Assembly: GCF_032118995.1 (NCBI RefSeq)
Contig: NC_092656.1
Span: forward strand, 12,886,261 to 12,950,260
Origin: Asterias amurensis
Lineage: Eukaryota > Echinodermata > Asteroidea > Forcipulatida > Asteriidae
Reading direction: 5' to 3'
Length of the DNA stretch: 64,000 nucleotides
Shown: positions 1-36,647 of the stretch, one piece after another
Layout: each line of letters begins with the position of its first letter
Position numbering within the stretch: position 1 is the stretch's first letter
Made by a program: the position numbers and the translations under genes
The notes under the pieces: generated by a model
What the model saw: the letters and a program-made list of their open reading frames with translations, nothing else
Databases searched by the model: none
Told to the model about the DNA's origin: nothing

Positions 1-2302
1 CACAGACGATAATGTGAAGGATACATTATTGAAAACTTTATAATTTCAATCATTGAGTTGAATACCAACCCACACAGTGAACCATCAACGTTCACAATGT
101 TTAGTTGTAAACAAATTGATTATTAAACAAAAATATCAATGTAATATGTACAGACAATATTTTGCTTTGGTTCGGAAGACAACATTAATGGTGGTTTGAA
201 AATTATAGGCTAATAAATGTTCATTTTCAAGAAATGTCTTCAGTGAAATGGAAAATTACATTTAGCCAATTTTGTCCATACACATCACAGCTTTTCCATT
301 AAAGTAACATTTAATTCTATATTATTTGTCCACTGGCAAGGTTAGCTAAAAGGTGCATATTTTATATAATGGCTGCTGTGGCACAAAATCAATTAAATTG
401 GCAAGGTTCCCACACCATTTAACACAGTGTATTGCAGTTAAAGGGATGCTGCAGCGAATACAAATAAAACAGTTAATTTTGCTGTCATTTATTTCTGATA
501 TATGTATTGAACATCAATAAAATGTGTGTTGTTTATTCTCGACATATCTGACTTGCGTAATTTGCGAATAAGTCATGCCCCCCCCCTTGTGTGGATTGTT
601 ACCGCCCCCCCTACCATTGACGTCGCATCGGGAATTCAAACATTATCGTCAGCAAAAAGAGTCTGGTCCCTAACTACACGCCCCTAGGTACCAGGCCACA
701 CAGTGCACACGTCTCTATGCACACAGCCAGAGGGCCCGACGGCTCGGGTTACCGACATGACGTCACGTTTATGCAAATGAAGGCTCCCTTTTAGGGGCGG
801 GGTGGGTTTCCCTAATCTCTTGAAAACCATTTTTAAAATACTTGTGCATTTAATAAAAAATATATCAAAATATTTCAGGTTTAAAAAGTCATGTTTAATC
901 GTTTTAAAAATGAAAAAACAAAACAAAACTGCAGCCACCCTTTAAATACTTGTATGTACACAGTACATACTTTCGTTCAAATGTATGCAATAATTGTACA
1001 GCTGTTGTACTGTGGTAGCCTTTCAAAACAATGGCACACATAATACCATTGTCAGTGCCACTACTTTTTGTTGTCCCTGTATTGTGTTGGTCCCTCTAAA
1101 TGGTCAAGGCTATCCTTTGCTCCATGAACTTCAGTAGGCCTACAGTGTCTAGGGTATTGTTTATTTTGTTATCCTTAAAACTGATAGAAATTGAAACTTC
1201 ATGTAAATTCAATTGTCCTGTAGTTCCCAAAACAAACTAGACTCAAAACTGTCTGCTGTTTTTTTAGTTGAAAACATTCCTGTCTTATGACTAATCAAAT
1301 TCATTGAAACTTAACATTTAACATGTTTAAAGCAATCAGACAACACATGAGTGACAATACAGTTTTACTGATGGCTGCGCTGTCTATTCTTTCTATTTTG
1401 AAAAAAAAAAAAAAAACATGATTTAAATTTTTTTTTTTTAAGAATCAGTATAAAAGGGGGTATTTGAGGAATCTTCACAGGGCATATTGAGAGTACCTTC
1501 GGATGCCAGCAGACCATTTCCATGATCTATGGATTTCCTCGGCATGCTTTTTTCACCTGATCAGTAAAAGTGTTCCCCAAACACCTTGAAACTTATAACT
1601 CCAGAATCAAAAGCTCAGATTTCAGACTACAGTACCTTCTTTAACTTTAGACACTAATTTCAGACTACATGTACAATGTATGTCAACAATGACTCTCACC
1701 CTTGTTAACATTTAAAACTTTTAAAAACAACCTTGACACATCAAAATGGTGTAACACAAACACTCTGGGTTTTTGAAATTTTTGTTTTCCAAAAAAAATA
1801 AGCAGAGAGAAAAATATACTTCATACCAGGATAACCCTACTTCTCTTTAACAAAATGTTCAATTGAGTGTACGTGCAAACCATGAAACAATTCAACATCA
1901 AGTGAAGAAGAGTCTGGGATGTGTGCACAAAATTTCCAGTTGCCCACTTCTATGGAAACCTAAACATTCTGAACAATATGTAATGTATTCTGGTGTGGTG
2001 ACAAAAATGCTGGCAAGTAAACATGCCCAACACAAGGAAGGTCCTTGAGGGTCGCATGATAATTCAATTCATGGTTTGTAGACTCAATGCTATCAGCAAC
2101 AACAATAGCAACTTCAATAATAATAATGTTCTCTGTCTCTATCTTTTATAGTCGGGTGACTTGTGTCTTCTGTCAGGCCAGTGACGTTCGATGAAGAGTC
2201 TTTTATGATACATGTAGCTGTGACAAACAACTGGAGACAGCATTGAAATCTCTGTGTTGTGCACTTACGGGACTTCAATTCAAACTCGGTCAATAAGGCA
2301 CC
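1..2302. other. 5' flank of the KIF24-like gene
   Basis: No coding region is supported here. There are C-rich homopolymer runs near 580-610, A and T runs near 1400-1440, and AT-rich unique-looking sequence. A pyrimidine-rich stretch ending in TTTTATAG at about 2150 looks like a splice acceptor, so about 2152-2302 may be the coding-proximal part of the 5' UTR, with a further non-coding exon upstream. The promoter was not located. Confidence 0.4.
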
Positions 2303-27545
<25,243 letters not shown>

Positions 27546-27565
27546 AGACTTGAAAGACTATCAGG

Positions 27566-27990
27566 GCCCAACTTCATAGACCTGCTAAGCACAAAAATTT
27601 GCTTAAGCATGAAATTTCTTCCTTGGTGAAAACAGGATTACTAACCAATAATTTCCATTTGTTGCATATTGCATGAGACTGGTATTCAGCTCTTGTTAAC
27701 TTATCCTGAAAATCACGTGGTTATTTGGTTGATAATCCTGTTTTTATGAAGGAAGAAATTTCCTGCTGAAAGGCATGTGAGACTTCCTCTTTTCAGCTGA
27801 TTTCCTCTTTTTGGGTTTTGACTTTCATCTTTTTTCCTTCACTTTCTGTGTACAAAAGTATAGGAATATTTTCTTTTCCTCTTTTTTTCTTGCTCGGTTT
27901 TCTCTTTTCCTCTTTTTTTTATGGATAGTTACTCACATGCTGGTGCTAAGCAAAAGTTTTTACTTATCAGCTCTATGAAAATTGGACTCT
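27566..27990. repeat. Family D inverted-repeat element, interrupted
   Basis: Starts CAGGGCCCAACTTCATAGAC and ends GCTCTATGAAAATTGGAC. The arms share TGCTAAGCACAAAAATTTGC-type sequence. A pyrimidine-rich insert (TTTTCCTCTTTTT repeats, about 27780-27930) splits the right arm. It starts just after the KIF24 stop, so it probably forms part of the 3' UTR. Confidence 0.65.
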
Positions 27991-28123
27991 GGTTTCACCC
28001 CTGATTTCTTGCCACGACCGGCGTTTTACAGAAAGAGTAGCAGCTCAACCTTCTCTCCTTCGAATCTGTCTCACAGAATTTTCTCTGTGAGAAACCATGC
28101 CATAGACTTAAGACTTTATGACC

Positions 28124-28383
28124 TTAAAGACACTGGACATTATTGGTAATTGTCAAAGACCAGTCTTCTCACTTGGTATATCGCAACATATGCCCAAAAT
28201 AACGAACCTGTGAAAATTTGGACTCAATTGGTGGTCAAAAGTTGCGAGTTAATAATGGAAGAAAAAATACCCTTGTCACACGAAGTTGTGTGCTTTCAGA
28301 TGTTTGATTTGGGGACCGTCTCGACAGCAGTTTCAAATATTTTAGTTGAAGGTCTTTCTCGAAAACGTAACCTTACTTCATGA
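28124..28383 (-). repeat. Family A fragment (copy A8)
   Basis: TTAAAGACACTGGACATTAT, then GTCAAAGACCAGTCTTCTCA and the family A right half in reverse. It is truncated soon after the central palindrome region. Confidence 0.65.
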
Positions 28384-29087
28384 GATGGGTTCTGGATATA
28401 GAAGTAGATTTACAAATCAATTTGTAATACTTTATTCTTTTATTTTTTAAATTTGCCAAAGCTTAATATTTTCAAAGGCACATTGTTTAAATAACTTAAA
28501 GATAAAGTATCTGTATATAATTTTGTTAGCTATACCACAGTGCCTTGAAATATTTGGTCATGCTCCTGAATAGTCAATATATTTCTATTCATGTCTTTGT
28601 GTGAACTTGAAACTACTATTGAAAAGAATTCAAGCACTGAATATTTTTTGATCCAATTCTTTTGTTTTTAAAGTCACATCCAAGAAACCAACATTAGGAG
28701 AAAATGCAACTTAAGTGCTAGTCCTATGAGTAAGCGGTAGTTTAACAATGCCTTTACAAAACTTGTCAGCCCATTTTTGTTTTGGCTCAGTCAGTCATAT
28801 TTTACTAGGGTAACCTTTAAGCCATTTTAGTGCTAGGCCTATATGAGAAAAACGGTAATTTGCAAATGCTTTTAAAAACTTGTCAGCCCATTTTTGTTTT
28901 GGCTCAGTCAGTCATCGTGTACTAAGGGTAAAGTTGATAACACTCTATGGGAAAGATCATTGGAACTTAAATCAAGGGTATTATTTCTTATTGTCAATAA
29001 GTTATCTTATTATAAGTCCTCTTGATAAAACCAAGGATGCCTCATAAGTGAACTTAATCAATGTAGCTCACTAGCCTGAGGAAACCA
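28384..29087. other. Non-coding stretch with an imperfect tandem copy
   Basis: No gene is supported. About 28715-28800 and 28835-28915 are related: GTGCTAG...CCTAT, then ACTTGTCAGCCCATTTTTGT and GGCTCAGTCAGTCAT. This is a local duplication of roughly 90 bp. Confidence 0.5.
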
Positions 29088-29316
29088 GGCCCCAATTTCA
29101 TGGCTCTGCTTACCGTAAGCACAGAATCGGCGCTTACGGAAGCAGGGAATTCTGTGCCTACGGCAAGCGTATTTCACGGGTTAGCGGCGAATTTGGGCTT
29201 TTGCGCGTGCGTACTTCACGTCACTAGACATTCTACGCTTACAAGGCTAGCGCAGAAATTTGGCGCTTGCACGTAAGTGGAGAATCGCGGTAAGCAGAGC
29301 CATGAAATTGGGCCCT
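29088..29316. repeat. Family D-like palindromic element
   Basis: Inverted ends GGCCCCAATTTCATGGCTCTGC and GCAGAGCCATGAAATTGGGCCC. The interior is GC-richer than its surroundings, with repeated CGCTTACGG/CCGTAAGC motifs. It is a MITE-like foldback element of about 229 bp. Confidence 0.75.
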
Positions 29317-29319
29317 GTT

Positions 29320-29567
29320 TACGAGGGTGCATGCTTTATGTGGACCGGAACCATCAGGGTTAACTCTTCCACGACAAGTGTTCTAAGTCTTGGTCCTTTT
29401 ATGTGAGCTTTAACAACCCTATCACATCAAACGGACGGCCTTATGTCCCCTCCGAAAGACAAAGCAATGGTAAAAGTATCGTGGTAATTGAAACAAGTGC
29501 CTGGTCTGGGACTCGAATCCACACAGAGCTGGATTCCACTGCTCTTTACCGTTTGGCCACACGCACC
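29320..29567 (-). repeat. tRNA-derived SINE, reverse
   Basis: The minus strand has a tRNA-like head at about 29490-29567 (GTGCGTGTGGCCAAACGGTA... with B-box GGATTCGAGTCCC), then body sequence with CATTGCTTTGTC and GGACATAAGG. It resembles family L in the body, but with a diverged head. Confidence 0.6.
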
Positions 29568-29634
29568 ATTTATGCATCATCCAGCAGCCTGCCTAAAAAG
29601 TTCATCTAGCTGTTCGATCATAGAAAGGCAATGT

Positions 29635-30010
29635 TCAGTACCTTGTTGCACATTACCTTTAATTTGATTTAGAAGGTATGAATCGGTAATTCGTGTACCG
29701 CAACTTATATATAAAATAACAAACCTGTGAAAATTTAGGCTCAATCGGTCATCGGAGTCGGGAGAAAATAACGGGAAAACCCACCCTTGTTTCCCCACGG
29801 TTCGCCGTGTCATGACGTGTTTTAAATAAATCCGTAATTCTCACTTTCGAGAATTTATATTGTTTTAATGTTTTCTCAAAAAATAAGCATTTCATGGAAT
29901 AATATTTCAGGATATTTCTTTCACCATTACCTTCTGTAAACCCTGTAAATTATGTGTAAATCTGTGAACTTTTATTTGTTGTCTGTACCGAAAGTGTATA
30001 ATGGCTTTAA
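29635..30010 (+). repeat. Family B element, 5'-truncated (copy B3)
   Basis: Matches family B from TTGCACATTACCTTTAATTT through to the end GTATAATGGCTTTAA at 30010. The usual left terminal repeat is missing. Confidence 0.7.
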
Positions 30011-30054
30011 ACCAAGTTGGGTTTCTAAAACAAATTTATAGAGCTGCACTTGAA

Positions 30055-30238
30055 CCTTCACATTAAGGTACTCTAAGGCGCTCTACCAACTGAGCTATGG
30101 AGCTTTATGTAGAGGGTCTACCTAGTTTGTCAATATCTATCGTTGTTCGGGTGCTAGTCGGTAGCCATTCAACCTGTAACTTCAGTGCCGTTTGAGTGAG
30201 GGACACCCAAGGTTTCAATCCCAAGAAGCGACAGCTAA
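30055..30238 (-). repeat. tRNA-derived SINE, second family, reverse
   Basis: The minus strand reads GCTCCATAGCTCAGTTGGTA with B-box-like GGTTCAAGTGC. The flanking body (GTTTGTCAATATCTATCGTT) matches the 18.4 kb copy. Confidence 0.6.
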
Positions 30239-30241
30239 GGA

Positions 30242-30618
30242 GTGTCGTGGCCGAACGGTTAAGAGCACCGAAATCAAACTCTGGTGTTCTGAACAGCAGA
30301 GTGTGGGTTCGAATCCCTAGCCGCGACACTTGTGTCCTTAAGCAAGACACATAACCATTGCTTCGTCCTTCGGATGGGACGTAAAGTCGTTGGTCCCATG
30401 TGTTGTGTAAAACGCATGTAAAAAGAACCCAGTGCACTTATCGAAAAGAGAAGGGGTTCGCCCCGGTGTTCCTGGCTGGATTGGCAGCATATTGCGCCAC
30501 AGCACCTTGTAAACCATTACATGGTGCTTAAGGATTAGGTCTTATATCTAAAAAAAATCGCCCCACTCCTTGCAGTAATAATACCTGGCGCTTTATAAAT
30601 ACGGTTATTATTATTATC
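30242..30618 (+). repeat. tRNA-derived SINE (family L, second copy)
   Basis: The head GTGTCGTGGCCGAACGGTTA...GGGTTCGAATCCCTAGCCGC is followed by the same body as at 17.34 kb (GGATGGGACGTAAAGTCGTT; TTCGCCCCGGTGTTCCTGGC). The tail is GCGCTTTATAAATACGGTTA followed by TTATTATTA. Confidence 0.82.
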
Positions 30619-30940
30619 AACTTAAGGGAATGCGACTTTTTATTTCAAATATCAACTTATAATCCAGGTTTTTTTTTCTTTATTACTTGAGGTTCATACA
30701 AAAAGTAGGCCCTTCCGTGACAAACAAATTGATAACTTTTTGTTTAGCATCACCAGTCGGTTGCATGAAAGGGGGACAACACCTTGTTTACTGTGACGCC
30801 ATGTGATGGAATCTCCCATGAGATGGGATGGTTTTGAAATAAACCACTGGTATAACAACTTGACGTTTCGATCAGTATGTTCTGTCGGTCTTCTACAAAC
30901 ATTGGTTTCAAAAATAAATAACTAATCCTGTATCACACAC

Positions 30941-31328
30941 TTAAAGGCAATGGACACTATTTGTAATTACTCAAAATAGTTTTTAGCATAAAACCTTTCT
31001 TGGTGATCAGTAATGGGGAGAGGTTGATGGTATAAAACATTGTGAGAAACGGCTCCCTCTGAAATGCTATAGTTTTCGAGAAAGAAGTAATTGTCCACGA
31101 ATTAGATTCCGAGACCTCAGATTTAGAACTTGAGGTCTCGAAATCAACCATCCTAACGTACACAACTTCGTGTGACAAGGGTGTTTTTTCTTTCATTATT
31201 ATCTCGCAAGTTCGATGACCGATTGAGCTCAAATTTTCACAGGTTTGTTATTTTATGCATATGTTGAGATACACCAACTGTGAAGGCTTAATCTTTGACG
31301 ATATACCAATAGGGTCCACTGCCTTTAA
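30941..31328 (+). repeat. Family A element (copy A9)
   Basis: A complete copy: TTAAAGGCAATGGACACTAT to GGTCCACTGCCTTTAA, with TTAA at both edges. Central palindrome at about 31105-31143. Confidence 0.82.
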
Positions 31329-32484
31329 GTTATCATTTCATAATTTGGTTTGTAGGTGAGCTTCAAATAATTATTGCCAACTAGATTCAAGAGTTTGGTT
31401 ATGTGATTTTAAATAAAATGTATGATCAGGTATTTCTTGAACCAATGATTTGTACTGTTAGTTTATTTGTGTTCAAAATTATAGGGACATTATTTTGTAT
31501 GTTATTATTTTATGCACCATCATGCACGCCACATGTTTGCTTGTATTCTCTGTTTACTGTCGGTATAGCTTTAGGTTTCTGGACCCCTTGCTGCCCAACG
31601 GAGTCCCCGAAGAGACACTTACAGGTAATTATAACCAGGTTAGACCAAACAGTAGGGCCTAAATGCAATAAATAAGGAAATGTATTTCGTTCCCTCAAAT
31701 TATGATATGTCATTCCCTCGAAATCATGTTTCGTTTGAGAGGATTAAATAGCTGGGTTGCCCTCATAGTTGTCATTTTATACCGGTACAGTAGAACTAGC
31801 AACACTTTGATTGGGGGTTGTGTTTATTGAAATTATAACGGGGGACTCTATTGGGCAAACTATGCACCATCAGGCACGCCACATGTTTGCTTGTGTGGCT
31901 TGTATTCTCTGTTTACTGTCGGTATATATTTCGGACCCCATGCTGGACCCCTGTTCGATCAGTGTGTCTTCTGGAGAAAGCTGACCCTGTCTCTTCGGGA
32001 GGTGTCATCTTGGGCAGGGAAGGATGAACACACACTTGGATTATAGAGTTTGGGATGGGTAAAACATAGTTATGCCAAAATATTGTTACCATTAAATTGC
32101 AATTATTAAACCCTTGGGCACAATAATATATATATGTTGTTATTGGATCTTTTTATGGGGTCTGTATAGCCTGAAATCTGTATAGACCATGACCCAATTT
32201 CATAGCGCTGCTTATTGCGATGCCGTTGATCACCAAACTTAACTCAGGGTTAACATTTATACTAATAAGAAAGGCCTAATACTTAAACAACGCCTAATAT
32301 GAGCTGTCCCGAAAAACACCTGTCTTCAACTCCATTGCCCCATGTTGTGTTTAATTACAGGACAACAAACAAGGCCGTGCTTAAACTGGGTGCTTAAGCA
32401 GAAACAAGAAGCTTAGGCGAGGCTACTAAATGAACAAATTGCTGAAGGTGCGCCAGTGTTTCGGGACCCCATTACCAGTTATTA
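31329..32484. other. Gene-free stretch with local duplication
   Basis: About 31510-31600 and 31861-31955 are duplicates (ATGCACCATCATGCACGCCA; TTGTATTCTCTGTTTACTGT; TCGGTATA). A family D-like end (ACCCAATTTCATAGCGCTGC) lies at about 32190. No coding region is supported. Confidence 0.5.
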
Positions 32485-32589
32485 ACCATGAACATAAAGC
32501 GGGGTTTGTAAAAACTCAAATCTTGGTCGTTGTGGAGCTCCACAACGACCAAGATTGAGTTTTTACAAACCCCGCTTTATGTTCATGGT
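32485..32589. repeat. Near-perfect 105 bp palindrome
   Basis: ACCATGAACATAAAGCGGGG...GTTGTGGAGCTCC reads back on itself around GAGCTC at 32535-32540, with one base of difference between the arms. The distal part of the right arm is copied again at about 32600-32640 (GAGCTCCACAACGACCAAGA). Confidence 0.9.
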
Positions 32590-32904
32590 ACACCACATCG
32601 AGCTCCACAACGACCAAGATTTGAGTTTTTACAAACCCCACATAGTGCCACTTGACTGGTGTGCGATTGCCCGACTGTGTCACTTTGTCAGATTATAAAT
32701 CGTCTTCTTTACGATGAATACGAACTTCCTCCTTGATCCGAATTCAAAGTCAAAATCCAGTACAACACATCAGCTGGTTGTGTTGAAAAATATTGAAATA
32801 AAAATACTCGATCCATCATCCATGCAACAGATATGGCACGCAGAGTGCAGCATCAATCCATACATAATTGTTTCAGCAAGAAAACATGTTGCGTGCTATT
32901 AACG

Positions 32905-33050
32905 ATTGAAAAGTTTGCGGTAACACCATGTAATGATAACCTCTATGATGAGTTGGGGTGGTTCTGAAGACTCGTTGGTTTCGTTTCAACTTGACGTTTC
33001 GATCAGTGTGTCTTCTCGAGAAAGCTGACCCTGATGCTGCTTGCTGCTTA
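32905..33050. repeat. Dispersed repeat with GACGTTTCGATCAG motif
   Basis: GGTAACACCATGTAATGATA, GAGTTGGGGTGGTTCTGAAG and ACTTGACGTTTCGATCAGTG recur, in the same or opposite orientation, at 30.79-30.90, 33.26-33.36 and 34.93-35.06 kb. It is possibly the terminal part of a retroelement; no ORF was identified. Confidence 0.55.
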
Positions 33051-33856
33051 AGTACTGTGGATGCGGATTAGCTTGGTGATGCACGAAGGCGGAAATGGAG
33101 CTAATTGGTGATGCCTGGTAACACTGGATCCAGTCAGGATCTTTGGGCGATTGTGTGGGGGGTTAGGCCTCACTGAGGGTATGACACCGACTCAAGCCTC
33201 CTCCCAAAGAACCCCACCTCTAGCAACGAGATGAGGGTTTCCAGCAAACTCCCCTCTCCAGTCGAGTTGAAACCAACGGTTCTTTTCAGAACCACCCGGG
33301 TACCCCCACTCATGTTCGAGATTATCATTACATGTGTTACCGCAAACCTTTCTTTGTTGTAATTCTCTATGTGCTTCAAATAAGTACCACCTGGGTGAAC
33401 TTTGTTACAGGTGCACCGTTATTAAACCTCAAAGGTCATAGGTCATCATGATGCACTGTTTGCATGCAAGAAGACTGGTGCAAAAAGGAGTTTCCACTGA
33501 TCGTTACATTACTTTCACAGATGTGTAAATTATTAACTCGCACCTAACTCGCACACACACGCGCCATTTTCATTCGTGTGGGACTATAATTATTTCCTGA
33601 CATGTTGCGGCAGTTCGCATATAGTTCCCTCGTGTGGATTCCGAGTCAATCTAGGAAAGACAAAACAGACATTCGTTATTTTTATTGGATGACTTGTTAG
33701 GGCCCTTATACATGCTGTTTTGTTCACTTAAGTTGAACGTTTCAGATCTTTTTGGCCCCTCTTTGCTGAGGAAAATGTGAATATACATTGTTCGAAGCTC
33801 ATCTATCTGACGTGGCGCTTCGTGTAGGGCTACGGTCGTCGCCATATTGACTTGGG

Positions 33857-33916
33857 TTTTCCAGAACGTGACTTCCACTTGTGAATGATCAGCTTTTCAA
33901 AATAGAGTTTGATATA
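33857..33916 (+). other. Predicted 5' non-coding exon region of the 36.6 kb membrane-protein gene
   Basis: TTTTCCAGAACGTGACT at 33857-33873 is identical to 39263-39279, upstream of the second gene copy. In both places a GTAAGT donor follows (33917 here). Both coding exons have an acceptor a few bases before ATG, so a shared 5' UTR exon fits. The exon start is unknown. Inference from homology, without transcript evidence. Confidence 0.45.
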
Positions 33917-33949
33917 GTAAGTAATTTATTGTCGTTTGATTATTTTACG

Positions 33950-36224
33950 CGGAAATATCGTATCCTACCACCTCTTTCTAAGATATTGTGGGGGAAAATA
34001 TCTCATAGGAATTGGAATTGAAGGCCTATGTGTTTTTTCAGTGAATTATACGAACGTTACGGCTCCCAAACAGTCACAGTAGAAATTTCTTTATAATGTT
34101 AAAGGATTCTGGTACTTTTTTTTCAAAATGTCCACAGATTTACATTAAACTTACAGGGTTTGAATATAATGATAGTCGAAAGCTTCCCTACGAATATTAC
34201 TAAATGTGTAGTTTTTTGAGAAATGAGTAAAACAAGTCACAAAATCACTTTGGTCTCATGAGACCAAAATTATTCTAGCATGTAAAATCCCCTTAACCAG
34301 TTATGATATTATACCAAAACCATAGCATAACTGGTTAATACGTTTTTACATGCTAAAACTGAGACGAAAATTATTACTTTTACTCGTTTCCCAAAAACTA
34401 CAGCACCTCAGTAAGTAAAATTTCAAGGGAAGCTTTCTACTATCATAATCTTCAAATTGTGTATGTGGACATTGTGTACTTTGTTAGGAAAAAGTACATG
34501 TTCTGTTTCAAACAAAACCAACTCACCATACATTGATGATCCAATTTATATAAAGATAATAACATGAATAAATAGTATACATTTAGACAGTTCTGTTCAC
34601 AAAGGTAAATAATGTTATTTTTGGAAAGTAATGCACATATAGGCATGTTATCATGTCATGCTGATATGCAGACAATTATTACATTATTTAGATATTAGAA
34701 AGCACATTTTTTTGTAGTATCTCCTGTCTCGACCACTCCAAAAACTCAAAGTTTATTGTGATTATCATCATTGTTTCTGTCATCATGTTTGTCTGCAAAC
34801 CTCCGAGTTGAGGAGGCCACGTCAGCCGACTCGCTCAGAATACCGACACTGGTTACAGGAAATATTTAATTAGGTTAGTTTTCATCAGTGCTTACAAGCA
34901 GCATGCAGCATCAGAGTACAGCTTTCACCAGAAGACGGATCAGAGCATACTGATCGAAACGTCGAGTTGAAACCAACGGTTCTTTTTAGAACCACCCCAT
35001 CAACTCATTTAGATAATAGTAATTAATTAAATGGTGTTACCGCAAACCTTCCTTATCGTCTTTCCACCATGTAAAGTTTCAAATCCTACTTAGGTTAGTT
35101 TTATCAACATAAAATTATTGCCCACAAAATGTTCAAAAAAGACCAAAACAAAAACACAGACACGGACAACCACAAAACTCATACCTGTTGAAGGGTCTGT
35201 AAACGAATGACCTCGCTGAAAATAAATGTCAAAACAATTTATGTACGTGCTAAGCCAAAGTACATCAGCTTTTTATTGTGCATTTTGAGAAACATTTCAC
35301 TTCGAACTACTACATGTTGGATATATCTATTATGTGTTTTCCTATTTAGGATCATTATTTCTGAATGGACATTATTCACTCTAGTTTTTCGGCCATTATT
35401 TTCTCAAAACGCGACCACCTTTTCAGATGAAATTTCATGGGGTATAGTTGCATATCTACATGATTATAAAAGAATTGAACCATTCCAAGGATTACAAAAA
35501 CCTAATCTTTACAGACCGTTTAACTAATACTCATTGTTTTTTTCCCGTTTTATTTTTTTTTTATTTTTTTTTTTTTTTATCACAATAAATCAAATTCCTA
35601 AATAGCATTGATCAACGGCAGGATTGTTTCTCCCTTCTGTTTTTTCCCTGCTAAGATGTGAAATTTTCAATTGTACTGCAGGAGTTCCATGTGTGAGGAA
35701 ACTGAACTGAATGTATTTGAACTTGGCCGCGATGACTGTAAAAATAATAACATGTTTCTTCACCCGACTTGACCTATTGGTTGCGCAAGTTATTGTTAGA
35801 CTGGCTTCCAAGTCTATGAGTCCTATTTTTTGCCTGCAACTGATTAACAATTATATTGGTTGAAATAGCGCCCACTTGTAGATCAACACCTAGATTAATC
35901 TTCGATTGCGACTGGAGCGTGTGGTAGCTAATTTGGGTGGGGTGTGTGTGGGGGGGGGGGGGGGGTGCTTGGCTGATGCTGAGCACGGTGTCGTATTTAT
36001 CATCTTTTGCACGGGTATCATTTATGGTGAAATCGAGAACAGAGCTTTTTGGAACGAAACGTAATACATGCATGATCCTTTAATGCTCATTATATTTAGA
36101 GCCGGTGTGGTCCCTTTTGAGATTTTGTGCCCCACCACCCTCTCCATCACCACCCCGCGATCCCATAACGGAGACAGAAAACTGTGTACAAACTTCTTCT
36201 GATAGCGCCCTCTTTTGAATCAAC
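33950..36224. other. Gene-free stretch (predicted intron of the membrane-protein gene)
   Basis: About 34905-35060 holds a copy of the GATCGAAACGTC repeat module. Poly-T runs lie at 35550-35580, and a run of 16 G at 35950-35965 follows a GT repeat. A complementary pair around 34250 and 34370 (GGTCTCATGAGACCAAAATTATT and AGACGAAAATTATT) suggests an eroded inverted repeat. Short ORFs look like chance frames. Confidence 0.45.
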
Positions 36225-36613
36225 TTCAAGGAACACGTTGCCTTGGGTCGGTCGAGTTGGTCTGTCAAAAGCGTTTGTAACCGTTTGTTATAAAATGCAT
36301 ATGGGTAGAAAGATGTTGTAAAAGTAGAATACAATGATCCACACGAACATGCCTTTAAATTGCACGGTTTTCCTTTTACCTCGTCGACGAACACGGTCGG
36401 CCATATATGTGAGTCAAATTTTTGACTCCCATAAATGGCCGACCGTGTTACTTCGCACAGTAAAAGGAAAACCAAGCAATTTTGAGGCAAATTTGTGTGG
36501 ATCATTGTATTCTACTTTTAAGACATATTTCCAACCATATGCATTTTAAAAAAAAACTTTTACAAACGCTTTGTATAGACCAACTCGTCCGATCCAAGGC
36601 AACGTACCTTTCA
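36225..36613. mobile_element. Family F palindromic element, copy 1
   Basis: About 390 bp, folding along nearly all its length: AGGAACACGTTGCC at the left and GGCAACGTACCT at the right. Near the centre are TCGGCCATATATGTGAGTC and GACTCCCATAAATGGCCGA. It is flanked by TTCA on both sides, which fits a 4 bp target duplication. It ends 30 bp before the splice acceptor of the downstream gene. Confidence 0.8.
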
Positions 36614-36647
36614 GGTAACTGACTTTCATTGTAATTTTTGCAGTAAA

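Noticed and set aside
31403..31675. 90-residue plus-strand ORF
   Set aside because: It overlaps a locally duplicated non-coding segment and has no recognisable features.
34930..35060. Hammerhead ribozyme in the GATCGAAACGTC repeat
   Set aside because: A hairpin and CGAAAC are present, but I could not find the CTGANGA core in the right arrangement.
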